Part shown: positions 49,073 through 64,000 of the stretch, in pieces
How positions within the stretch are numbered: position 1 is the first letter of the stretch
How the letters are laid out: each line of letters starts with the position of its first letter
The notes under the pieces: model-generated
Told to the model about the DNA's origin: nothing
The model's input: the letters and a program-made list of their open reading frames with translations, nothing else
Databases searched by the model: none
Assembly: GCA_949710005.1 (NCBI GenBank)
Contig: OX453286.1
Location: 4,517,201-4,581,200 of the forward strand
Reading direction: 5' to 3'
DNA: 64,000 bases
Source: Ricordea florida
Taxonomy: Eukaryota > Cnidaria > Anthozoa > Corallimorpharia > Ricordeidae
Program-made: the position numbers and the translations under genes

Positions 49073-52000
49073 ATCAGGCCTGAACGGGAATCGAACCCAT
49101 GACCTCTGCGATACCGGAGCAGTGCTCTACCAACTGAGCTATCTAGCGAACTGGGAGCTGGTCATGTTGTGAGTTGAACTCACAACATGAGCAGTTCCCA
49201 GTTCGAATCCCGTTCAGGCCTGAGTTTTTTTTCAGGCTTTAATTTCACAGCTGCTTAAGTTGTGTACATAACTGCGATGATCAAATGAAGTCATTACATA
49301 TCAATACCTTGTCAAGTAAGAGACTTGTCACAAATTAGCGGGGGGAGGGGGGTGGAAAACAGGGAAGGGTTACAGTCTCTTGAGCCCTTCAAAACGGAGA
49401 GTTATGAAAAACAAATGACAGGAAATAAAGAGGGTCACAAGAACTTTAACCACCACGATGGAAATGAGATGCTTTAATATCAAATTTGCTTTATCAAAAG
49501 TACTCAATCATTTTCCGTTTACCACTGAATATTGAGTTCGGACGTTTTATTTATCCAGGGAAGGGTGATGGAATTTTAGGACAGGCTCCACGGGAGGGTA
49601 GGGACATTTTAATCCCCTTCCTCGAAAGGTGAATTTTATTTTTCTTGCTTTACTGAAAATCTTCCCTCCCCTTCCCTCCCCTGCTAATTTCTGACAAGAC
49701 CCTAAAATGGTGAGGATAATTGGAAAAACTGTCAATATTCAGGATCTAGCCCCAAATTCTCCACACTGACAAATAAGGAAAGGTATGACACTCACTAAGA
49801 AGAATTGCCACTCAGATCACCAATCACTGTGGATTACTTACATTTATTGTCTGGCTCTTCTTCTAATAAAAGTCGACAAGAATCCAGTTCCTTTTGAAGA
49901 ACTGAACTTTGAACGGCAGTTAGCTCGGCCCTGGTGAAAAAAAAAGCGTACAAAAAGTTACAGTAACGAAAAAATTATGTCATGAATACAAAAAAAAAAA
50001 ACATTTCCCAATGTACGAAAGAACAGAAGTTGAGCGACCTTAGCTGGAATGGCACTCTTTTATTAAACTTCACTTCTTTGATTGAGAGTTTCTCCGCGAA
50101 CCGTCTGTCGTTCTGCCTCAGATCCTTAGAGCGGACGTTGGCGAAACAATGAACAGGGACGTAGGTAGGATTTTTAAACAGAGAGAGGTCATTAAGCAAC
50201 CTTCATAATTTTAGTTACGAACAAGAAAATGGTTCACTGCAGATGTTCGGTTCTGCAAATGGAATATGTAACTAGCTAGCACTGGAAAAGATTTACGGCA
50301 TGTTGCTTCTTCGGATTCGCTTGTTTTTGCCACCTGAATTCTAGGGTAATAAAACAATTATCCCAAGAAAGGGGGTCACGGGCAACCCAGGACCCCCCAC
50401 CCCACCCCCCTCAGCTACGCTCATGATAAGGTAGGTTAATTGAAGAACGAAAGAGAAATGAGGAGAGGGCGGGAAAATCCGCGCACCCGCGTTTTTCACG
50501 TCTCGAGGATTCGCCACTCGTCGCTCGTACCGTGACAGTTTGTGAATCGCGCTCCGCGCACAAGGGTTCAGTAGAAAAAAGAGACTGATTGTGGTTTATG
50601 TAAAAAACTGTGTTTCACTTTACCTAAAGAGGTAAGAATCGCTGGCAACATTCCATGTTTCTGATTCACCTTTAAGAAGAGGGACAAAAGAGTTATTAGC
50701 AAAACCACTTCTCCCCTCAAAAGTAAGGCACCGCACACAGGATACGACAGTGAACGGCTAACAGTATAATACTGTTGTACTGTTTGTTTTATTATACAGT
50801 GTGGTTCTAACTTTTTCATCTGTGGATCAAACCATGCAGTGTGACCATTCTTTGTAAAGCTACTGAACAGTACTGTACTGTGGTACTGTTTGTTTTATTA
50901 TACAGTGTGGTTCTAACTTTTTCATCTGTGGATCAAACCATGCAGTGTGACCATTCTTTGTAAAGCTACTGAACAGTACTGTACTGTGGTACTGTTTGTT
51001 TTACTATACAGTGTGGTTCTAACTTTTTCATCTGTGGATCAAACCATGCAGTGTGACCATTCTTTGGAAAGCTACTGAACAGTACTGTACGCTACTTATC
51101 TATCGCTGAGAATTTTTTGTGCACCATTGTACACCTGTGGTTTACTTAACCTGCATTAAGTACAACACTTCTTTCCAGGTTTCTGTTCGCAAATTTTACG
51201 CTAAACGTAACATCATTAGCGACGTTTAAAGCATTACTGCTAGAACATAAGCTGTGAGTATGGCTAAGGAGTATAACTGGCATTGCTACAATAAAGTAAG
51301 AAACTGAGAATGCTGTGAGCTTGCTGACAACAAGAACACGGATTGTTTGAGGTCAAGTTACATAACACTTCTTCAACTGTGAATCAAACCATGCTGTGTA
51401 ACCATTCTTTGTAAACCTACTGAACAGAACTGTACCGTGGTACTGTTTGTTTTACTGTACAGTGCGGTTCTAACTTTTCATCTGTGGGTCAAACCATGCA
51501 GTGACCATTCTTTGTAAAGCTACTGAACAATACTGTACTGTGGTACTGCCTGGTTTACTGTACAGTATGGTTCTAACGTTTTTATCTGTGGGTCAAACCA
51601 TGGTGTGTGACCATCCTTTCAACAGCTACTGAACAGTATCGAGTTGTGGTACTGTTTGTTTTATTATACAATCTGGTTCTAACATTCTCATCTGTGAATG
51701 CAAACAAGCAGTGTGGTCCACAAACTATAAATAAAAAGGATATCCAAACTTTGGATGGATGGTTATTGTGGAAAGGGTTGCACCATTCTCCAGTTACTTC
51801 GTGTTCGTCAACAGACATAACAGGACTTTCCTTTAGTATCTGAGGGATAGATTGGACGCGGTTAGATTGGCTAAAATATGGGCAACTTGAATGTATTTGA
51901 GGGAAGCTAAAACTTCACGGACATATATTCCATACTTATCACTACCAACCTGAAACGGTTGATTGAACTGGAAAACGATCGACAGGCTGTTTTCCAAACG

Positions 52001-55000
52001 CTTCACATAAAAGCAGCTGATGTCAAGATGGGGTTGGGCTGAAAATAAATAAACAAATAAATAAAACAGGAAAAGATCTTGGACAAATGAAAGCTGCAGC
52101 AAGAGCAAATTTTAAGAAATGGTTTGATCAATACAACTTGTAACCGTTTGTCGAGTTTGATGATCTGTCGAGGCACTTCTGAAAAGAACTGTTCTTGACG
52201 CTGACTGACGTTTTGATAACCTGCGCGGAATGCATCATCAGAGTCGAGTGATTTGTGTGTTGTCAGGTAGTGGCATAAATGTCTTTGTTCGACATTGTGA
52301 TTGGTCGTTTAAGTTGGAGGACGGACAGGACAAGACACATTAAGGGGCGTGGGGGGTGGGGTGCGGTGTAGGGTTTCTCACGATTACCAGAACCTGGTTC
52401 CTCTCTAGCTTTGTACTGAAGCATATGCGACGGCAAACATGGATGACTTCAAAATGAACTGGGTAGTACTTAAATTCTCTCCGCTTTGTGTACCTCTTCC
52501 CAAGAGCCATCTGTGGTAAAACCAAGCACTCTGGTCATAGGGATCCGTGAAGAATGCATTCTGAGCCAATTCAAACTCTGTAGAGCATGGTAAACGTATT
52601 TTCAGAGCATAATTCTGCTAAATTTGGTACCATACGGAAGTTTCATACCAGGATTGCACAAAATCAAAAAAAAAAAAAAAAAAACCACTCTGTTACTCTG
52701 TCCATTTTCATTGTTCAAGTCCTTTGAGTGCCCTTTCTCTCTCTGTTCATGTATTTAAAAGAAGTTTGTCGAAACAATCCTTGTCTCAGTTGGCTAAAAT
52801 ATTGTTTGCCATTTTTGTATCAGGGGGTTGCCATGCCTCTGTGATGCTCAATTTACACTGCTCCTTTGGGTAATGTCCTCCAAAGATCTCTAACAGTGCT
52901 CTTGAGCTGATTTTTGAAGGAGGGAGGAGACAGAGAAAGGAAATTCAGGGGAAAAAAATTGCAAAAGGACTTAAAGCAAAAAGAAACACAAACATGCACA
53001 AGGACAAAACACTAGATTTAAACTGAAATAGTAAAAAAAAAAGCAACAACAACAACAACAACCAAAAAACCCAAAAACAAAAGAAAAATCTGAGCCTACT
53101 GGTTACCATAGAAAATAATTATTACCCACATCAAATCTCCTACAGCTACCTCACTCTCCTCAAATGGTTGGCCCGTTAGTACTAGTAATCAAGCCAATAT
53201 CTTGCATCACAAACATTAGTATCACCCAACTAGTGGACTAATGCAAATGCCGCAATCTGATTGGCTACGCTACTAGAGGACTATTAGTAATAGTCCTCGA
53301 GTAGCGAAATTCGTGGCGCTTTCTTTTCTTTTATTCCCAAATAAATCTTTCTTCAACTTGCATTTGCTAACTTTATTATTGCTTTTTCTGTCTGACTAGT
53401 TGGGTGATACTAAAACAATTAGACCCTTCGCCCTCAAGGGCAATGGGTCTAATTGTTAATTAAAACCTGGTGCTCTGCATACATGTATCAGCACCAGCAC
53501 TTCATTTGTCAACAGTTAAGTTCTAACCTTTCATAAGCGCCTGTTCCTCAACTCTTTCTTTATCCCCACTAGGGTCAGGGTGTATCAATGGCAAAAGTTT
53601 GCTGCGGTAATGCCAAGAGGAGTAGTTGGAGAAGTTCTCTTTGATCTTTGCAGTGCTGAAGTTGAATTCATCCTCTGCTGATTCGTTGGCTTTCTTTACA
53701 GTATAGCGTCTGTAGTCCCAACAGTGGACTGTACATTGCAAACATACATATATGGTATTTACCGAGTGGAAGGTTCATATGGGAAAAAACTGTGCCCGAG
53801 GTCTCGAATACAGCCTAAGACCGAATGCCATACTCAAGACCCAGGGCACAGTTTTTTCCTATATGGACCAATGTAGCCTGGTAAATAACTTATTTATTTT
53901 TTTTAATGTCTCCTTTTTAAAGTAAGAAAATAGATAGCAAATTGCTACAGCGGGAAAAAGTCTGGCCCATGGGCTGTATTGGCTGTGTGGTTCAATTAAA
54001 ACTTGTCCTGAATGGTGCTGCTTTATTATGTCTGATGTAAAGCTCCTATTGCTATGGATTTTTCCATTCTTATGGCACTTTTAAAAAATTGTATTTCATC
54101 TATTTTATGATACATATACTGTAAAGACTTTAAATTCAATCTCATACTAGTTTAAAAAATAATGTATAAATTATTAAAAATGTTCCAAAACTGGCGTAAC
54201 TCAACTTGAGAATCTTAAGTTCATTTGACATCAAATTCTCCACACTACTATGGCAGGAAGTGTATGAGACTCATTAATGAGAACTAACACATTTAGATCT
54301 TGGTGGTGAAATGGGCAAACAAATCAACAATTCGAAATATACTCACAGTTCCTTTCATCAAAAGAAAGAAACAAATTGCAAAGATGCAGTTCTTCTTTCC
54401 AGTTTGGTTGAGGCATAAATTCCATAATCCACTCTCGATGATGCCATACACTGTATGACTTGGGGTTCACCTGAAGGCAGCTTTTTAGAAATGAAAGCTC
54501 TCTTAGGCAGGTGTTTTGCAGTAAATCTGTTGGACTTAAAAATTCAAAGAGGATTTCAAAATGAGGTGCAATGAATTTGAATGCAAAAAAAAAAACATTT
54601 TATTTACAAATCATAGAAGTTTAGACTCATGACAATTTACAATAAGGCTCTACAATGCCATGCACTTTGGTAAACCTTAAGGCACTTTTCAGAAACTACA
54701 CCTCTTTCAGGCAAGTGGTTTTACTTCAAAACAAGTCAAGAGTACCTAAAATAAGTTGCAATGAATTTGACTCCAGTTTTAGTGGGTATTTCTCTGTGTC
54801 CATCATTTGGCATGTCTTTAGTTAATTAAGACTAGAGAGCAAGGGGTAAAGCTATGAATATGCTAAATATGCAAATTTCCAATTATGTGACTGTGAAGAT
54901 TCATATTGTGGAAAACAGTCGTAGAAAAAACCATACTTTTCATCTTTCATATCCTGGAAAATTTCCCTCCTAAAATTCCAGAGCGTGGAAAAATCTGGGT

Positions 55001-57369
55001 TAGAGGCAAGTATTTGCTCTGAGAGTGACAGTGCTTCTGTGTCCAGCTCCCCATTCTTTCGCTAAATGAAAACAAAGATAAATAAAGAAAATTTGAAAAA
55101 ATAAGACATATATGAAATAATTTTGCTTTGTTAATTGCAGCAACCTTCATTATAACCACCATGGTACGAAGAGTTTTCAATAAGAACTGTAGTAGCAGGA
55201 GAATAGTGTAAAGTAACAGGAGAATATTCTGAAGGCACTCCAAGTCTAAATTAAAAACTAGCTCGGGCCATCTAACTTTGGCCGGAGAATTCTTTGTAGC
55301 AGCCAGAGAATTCTTCGTAGGAGCCAAAGAATTCTTCGATCTCCGATACCTAATGAACGTACACCCTGTGGTTAGATCCTCATTATTAGGATCTTGTTTA
55401 ATTAAGCATGTAAAATTCTGACTAATACAGGATATTTAGCCTCACAATCTTAAGTAACCATGAACTGGTTATATAGTATCAGTGTGGCACTACTTAACAA
55501 CCATGGAATTTTCTCATTTTAGGCTTGTACTAGCTCTTATTAACCGAGCTGGAGGTCTGTATGGGAGAATCTTGACCGAGGTCGTGAGTACCTGTAGACT
55601 GAATGCAGTGAGGTCTGTACACACGACCAAGGTATTTTAGTTTGCTACTTTTTTCAATGCAAAATAAAACCGGTTTACAGATGCCGGTCTAGATGGGAAA
55701 ATCTAGACCGCGGTCAACATCGATTTCAGCCAATCAAATTCGTGAATTCGGTAGTTCCCAGTCCTTCTGGGGCACAGCCATAAAATAAATATAAGTTTCA
55801 AGACACTAGTAGGTGTCTAGAAAATTTCCCTACAGTCCCTACAAGCAGCCAGTTCATATCATAGGCTATCAATATCTCAGTTGCCCTTTTAATAGTCTTT
55901 AACAAGCTGAAGATGGCCTTAAGTTATTGAATACAACTTGTAATTAACCGATTGTGCATGTACACGAAGCATACTGAAGACATGCAAACATGCCAATTGT
56001 CAAGCAAAGGGTATCTACCAATGGAAATAGTATTGGTAAGATTTCCGCACAGGTCCCTACTTCATTATGCATGCTGAAGCTGTCGTGTCTGGTGTAATGC
56101 ACATGCAAATATTTCTTATGTTTGAAGAACGAAATACTATAGTTACAGAATGCATAATGAAGTAGGAACCTGTGCGGAAATCTTACCATAGTATTTTCAA
56201 ACTGGTCCACGCCTCTGCTTACACACACACACACACAAAAAAAAACATAAAACATGTACCGTTTCAAACAGTTGCCCTTTTAATAGTCTTTAACAAGCTG
56301 AAGATGGCCTTAAGTTATTGAATACAACTTGTAATTAACCGATTGTGCATGTACACGAAGCATACTGAAGACATGCAAACATGCCAATTGTCAAGCAAAG
56401 GGTATCTAGCAATGGAAATAGTATTGGTAAGATTTCCGCACAGGTCCCTACTTCATTATGCATGCTGAAGCTGTCGTGTCTGGTGTAATGCACATGCAAA
56501 TATTTCTTATGTTTGAAGAACGAAATACTATAGTTACAGAATGCATAATGAAGTAGGAACCTGTGCGGAAATCTTACCATAGTATTTTCAAACTGGTCCA
56601 CGCCTCTGCTTACACACACACACACACAAAAAAAAACATAAAACATGTACCGTTTCAAACAGTCACCCTGTTGTTTGGTTTTAAATCTTAAATTAAGCGA
56701 CTGTATACCGATCGAAGTCGAGTAGACTTATATAACTGCCAAGTTTCAGGAAATCAAGCAAGCGAAATTGCCTTTTCTTCCAAGCTTCTGTCGGTATGAA
56801 AAGCATAATAACAAGAACCTTTTCAAATAGTCGCCCAGTTGTTTGGTTATAAATCTTCAATTTCTTCTCTCTTTCCTTCCTCTTAGCTTCAGCTTGTTCA
56901 GCGGTTGTTCGCACTTTGATTCTACCGTGCTGGGAAAGAACAAGAATGCGAAGTTCATTGTCACTCAACATCTGCAAGATCGAGTCTATCCTCTGGCCAG
57001 TAGAGGATGCTGATCAAGCTTCCAAAGATCGTATAATTTCAAACTGACAACAAGGAAATTAACTCAGACAAAAAATGCTCGATCGCAATTAACACTGAGC
57101 CCTAATGAGGACCATAAAAAAAACCTATAGGAAATTAATTATTTAGCTTTAGATCTAGAAACTGATTCTCAAATCTTAAAGGTTTTATCTCAGAGGAACA
57201 ACGTTATAAGTCGACAGATTTTCCTGGGTTTCCAAAACAAGTTGATCGATTCTAAGGAAGCTGGCATACATTCTAGCCAATAATATAGCGATTTAATACT
57301 TATAAGTAAATAAAGTTAGTGTTGGAAATTACATTTGAGTCTAGAAAGTGTTGATTCACGACTTACCAT
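45922..57369 (-). CDS. RABGGTA: RABGGTA, Rab geranylgeranyltransferase alpha subunit
   Basis: The alpha subunit of RabGGTase pairs with a beta subunit and REP to attach geranylgeranyl groups to Rab C-termini. Exons on the minus strand: 57369-57367 (ATG), 56929-56819, 55061-54937, 54534-54347, 53728-53528, 52577-52494, 52038-51950, 51839-51744, 51253-51151, 50669-50624, 49930-49842, 48570-48442, 47908-47847, 47659-47624, 47002-46798 and 46079-45922. They total 1725 nt, giving 574 residues (human 567). The start [18 protein letters not shown] needs the lone ATG joined to 56929. PPTA helical repeats follow ([41 protein letters not shown]), then the Ig-like insert, then leucine-rich repeats ending [15 protein letters not shown]. 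The intron 51743-51254 looks U12-type. The donor after 46798 (GTATCC) is weak but keeps phase. A possible poly(A) signal (minus-strand AATAAA) lies at 45677-45682. Confidence 0.94.
46395..46740. repeat. (ATT)n / (AAT)n microsatellites in the last RABGGTA intron
   Basis: (ATT) runs at about 46408-46460 and impure (AAT)/(AAC) runs at 46615-46735. A Leu-rich frame here is spurious. Confidence 0.9.
47105..47590 (-). repeat. ~107-bp tandem repeat array, RABGGTA intron
   Basis: Four to five units of the same family, on the minus strand (plus-strand reading: GTGGTTCTAACGTTTTTATC, GATCAAACCATGCAGTGTGA). Divergence between units is moderate. Located between exons 47659-47624 and 47002-46798. Confidence 0.8.
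48000..48222. repeat. Purine-rich minisatellite in RABGGTA intron
   Basis: About 13 units of GTGCGTGGAAAGAAAAAA with small length changes. The plus strand is almost all purine apart from the TGC in each unit. Long open frames on both strands here are composition artefacts. Confidence 0.9.
48360..48413. repeat. (CAAA)n microsatellite next to a RABGGTA exon
   Basis: About 11 CAAA units ending 29 bp from exon 48570-48442, on the donor side. Confidence 0.9.
48971..49295. mobile_element. Long palindrome built around a tRNA-like SINE head
   Basis: Left arm AATTGATCATCGCAGTTATG (from about 48980) plus AACTTAAGCAGCTGTGAAAT recurs inverted at about 49240-49284. The centre has a minus-strand tRNA-like segment (49148-49076; A-box AGCTCAGTTGGTAGAGC, B-box GGTTCGATTCC). 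A second, truncated B-box end follows on the plus strand (about 49190-49222, CAGTTCGAATCCCGTTCAGG). A (CAA)n run lies at 49036-49072. It sits in a RABGGTA intron. It looks like two SINE tails in inverted orientation. Confidence 0.65.
50755..51085 (-). repeat. ~107-bp tandem repeat array, RABGGTA intron
   Basis: Three nearly identical minus-strand units between exons 51253-51151 and 50669-50624. The high identity suggests recent amplification or homogenisation. Confidence 0.85.
51254..51743 (-). other. RABGGTA: Probable U12-type AT-AC intron in RABGGTA
   Basis: Read on the minus strand, the exon ends KVW and the intron begins ATATCCTTTT, the U12 AT-AC 5' splice-site consensus. The intron ends ACTCAC before AGC TTA TGT. 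TCCTTAGC at 51270-51263, close to the U12 branch consensus TCCTTRAY, puts its adenosine 11 nt before the 3' end. The joint is phase 0-0 and restores the human-like spacing PSKVW-SLC. The GT and AG options nearby either disrupt the frame or add about 20 foreign residues. The intron also contains a tandem array of ~107-bp repeats (about 51365-51715). Confidence 0.75.
51365..51715 (-). repeat. ~107-bp tandem repeat array inside the U12-type intron
   Basis: About three units, more diverged than the neighbouring array at 50755-51085 and in the same orientation. Confidence 0.8.
52130..52310 (-). repeat. Dispersed repeat with hammerhead-like core, RABGGTA intron
   Basis: On the minus strand it reads CGACTCTGATGATGCATTCC, CGCGCAGGTTATC, AAAACGTCAGTCAGCGTCAA. 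CTGATGA (52241-52235) and AAAACGTC (52214-52207) match the order of hammerhead conserved boxes. Boundaries are approximate. Confidence 0.5.
53218..53462. mobile_element. Inverted-repeat MITE (TATCACCCAACTA family), RABGGTA intron
   Basis: Copy of the 34335 element: TATCACCCAACTAGTGGACT ... GACTAGTTGGGTGATA, then GACCCTTCGCCCTCAAGGGC. The internal block ATTCCCAAATAAATCTTTCT is shared with the other copy. Confidence 0.65.
53755..53889. repeat. Foldback repeat (GTTATTTACC family), RABGGTA intron
   Basis: ATGGGAAAAAACTGTGCCCG against GGGCACAGTTTTTTCCTAT, ending GGTAAATAAC. Confidence 0.7.
55150..55360 (+). repeat. Dispersed repeat with ~21-bp minisatellite, RABGGTA intron
   Basis: Same structure as 840-1125 with fewer units: CAGGAGAATATTCTGAAGGC, AAACTAGCTCGGGCCATCTA, GCAGCCAGAGAATTCTTCG, ending GATCTCCGATACCTAATGAA. 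Confidence 0.75.
55878..56659. repeat. 391-bp direct tandem duplication carrying an inverted-repeat MITE
   Basis: Two copies, 55878-56268 and 56269-56659, offset exactly 391 bp; only isolated differences were seen (for example CTACCAATGG versus CTAGCAATGG). Each contains a MITE (56033-56188, 56424-56579) with terminal repeats GGTAAGATTTCCGCACAGG and its complement. Located in RABGGTA intron 2. Apparent ORFs in each copy are not genes. Confidence 0.93.
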
Positions 57370-62615
<5,246 letters not shown>

Positions 62616-64000
62616 CACATCTGATGCTATCCTGTCATTAGAAGAATATTGACAGTCACTCACAGGAAAGTTACCATTTATATGTAACATCACATTTAAC
62701 GCTTCTTAACTCTCAAAAGAGGCCAATATGTTACTTTTGAGGAAAGCTGACCGCCATGAAGACCATCTTCCATGGAAACAATCCTAGATTGCAAATCTTC
62801 TGCTTATAAAAGCCAGCAAATTCAAAATTTGCTGGTGAAAGAGACTGCTATGTGTACTATGTATTAAAATTTCTTGCTTGAGCTATACAGTAGAATGTCA
62901 GCCTTTTAATGCACACTCGATCATTAAGAGATTAGTCCTTGTTTTGGGACAGATTCTGAAGAAAAGCCTCCTCTTGGAATTCGGAAGAGTTACAAGAAGT
63001 GTGGAAAAATTACCTTGCACCCAACAGCCCTCGGTGTTTCCTGTGCTGTGGCTTATATGACTACACAAGACATACTCTGTCATGCACAGAAACCAGCCCC
63101 CTTTCCAATATCCTGGTTCCCACCCCCCCCCCCCTCTCCTGCACCCCTTTCTCAACAACAGATGCAATGTTGAAAGTTTGGTTCCTCAAAACTGTCCCAA
63201 AATGCATTGCATATAAAACTCGCCCAGTTCTCCACACAACCTCAAAGTATTGCATTATAAATGTATATGACTCAGACAAAATTACCTGAGAATTGAGGAA
63301 TTATCTTTTTAAATTATAAGTAATAAACTAACCATAGTAAAATACAATGGAGTACCTATAGAGCATATGCAAATGAAGTCAATTGGCAGCCATGTTGGTG
63401 TCCCCAAACAAAGAAAACGTGGCCGTGTTGGTGTCCCAAAATTCTGTTCTTATGCAAACATCTTTAGTTTCCGTTTAAAACATGGCCATTGTTCACGCGA
63501 GTGAATAGGCTCTGTATGTTACAACGGAGTACTTGTAAATGCCACTCCAGGGAATTGCTACTCTGTATTAAACAGTCATTCGTATTTTTATTGACATTTA
63601 TTATATAGACACCGATGAAATACCAGGATTTTTCCAGTGACGAAAATTTGGTATCCAGTGAAGATACAATTTTTATCTTTCACATGTGAAGATATCACGG
63701 TTGTCATGACTACTTCAGGCTCAGCCAACAGGAAATTACCATCACAGCATCATATTTCATCGGTATCTATATAATAAACAGAATATTACATGGCCGCTTG
63801 GAGATACGAAATTTCTCTTCTCGTGTTGAAAAAATATTTCACTCGTTCGCTGCGCTCACTCGTGAAATATTTTTCAACACTCGAAGAGAAATTTCGTATC
63901 TCCGCGCGGCCATGTAATATCCTCTATTTAACTACAAGTGTTTGAAGTCACTGAATTTAGGAATTACTATATTATCTGTTGTTATATTTATAGCAATGGT
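62616..64000. other. Right-end intergenic region
   Basis: SLC66A2 3' flank, a poly-C run (63124-63133) and the composite foldbacks at 63598-63925. No coding exon recognised. Confidence 0.5.
63598..63925. repeat. Composite foldback repeats at the right end
   Basis: Outer pair TATAGACACCGATGAAATAC / TTTCATCGGTATCTATATA (63603-63776). Adjacent palindrome TGGCCGCTTGGAGATACGAA ... TTCGTATCTCCGCGCGGCCA (63790-63915), with TTTCACTCGTTCGCTGCGCT at its centre. Confidence 0.8.

Noticed and set aside
49076..49148. Functional tRNA gene on the minus strand
   Set aside because: The 5' acceptor strand does not pair with the 3' TCAGGCC end, the anticodon stem has a mismatch, and the segment lies inside a large palindrome.
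51254..51760. GT-AG versions of the RABGGTA intron
   Set aside because: Available GT and AG sites give the wrong phase or add about 20 unrelated residues; the AT-AC reading gives perfect phase and spacing.
55944..56658. Two identical 107-residue frames
   Set aside because: They result from the 391-bp tandem duplication of intronic, MITE-containing DNA; not conserved coding sequence.

Overview
The window is animal nuclear DNA: AT-rich, with intron-rich protein genes using canonical GT-AG sites and very dense short foldback and terminal-inverted-repeat elements. Protein matches, a single-exon class A GPCR and the style of the dispersed repeats point to an anthozoan cnidarian, most likely a stony coral. 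That assignment is an inference from memory of families, not a search.

Eight protein genes were resolved, seven with exon structures built by hand from splice signals and reading phase. From left to right they are: TMEM231 (minus, first 145 residues only, running off the left edge); ADAT1 (plus); GABARAPL2 (minus); OTUD6B (plus); KARS1, the cytosolic lysyl-tRNA synthetase (minus); an orphan class A GPCR (plus, intronless CDS); RABGGTA (minus); and SLC66A2/PQLC1 (plus). For the six complete multi-exon genes the summed exons give uninterrupted frames of 519, 117, 290, 580, 574 and 255 residues, close to the known family lengths.

Layout. 1-2.7 kb: TMEM231. 3.1-10.2 kb: ADAT1, head-to-head with TMEM231 across 435 bp. 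10.8-14.2 kb: GABARAPL2, tail-to-tail with ADAT1. 16.2-21.9 kb: OTUD6B. 23.9-37.7 kb: KARS1, tail-to-tail with OTUD6B. 37.7-43.5 kb: gene-poor. 43.5-44.5 kb: GPCR. 45.9-57.4 kb: RABGGTA. 57.8-62.6 kb: SLC66A2, head-to-head with RABGGTA across 394 bp. 62.6-64 kb: foldback repeats.

The genes act in unrelated processes (ciliary transition zone, tRNA editing, autophagy, deubiquitination, translation, Rab prenylation, lysosomal/PQ-loop transport), so this is not a functional cluster. TMEM231, GABARAPL2, ADAT1 and KARS1 are however also close neighbours on human chromosome 16q23, so the left half looks like an ancient conserved microsyntenic block.

Most noteworthy are: a probable U12-type AT-AC intron in RABGGTA; a 20-nt microexon in OTUD6B that splits the catalytic Cys codon; about 107-bp tandem arrays in introns of two genes, always in the same orientation as transcription; hammerhead-ribozyme-like cores in three repeats; and a long palindrome carrying a tRNA-like head. 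No bacterial-type system, CRISPR array or intact autonomous transposon was found.
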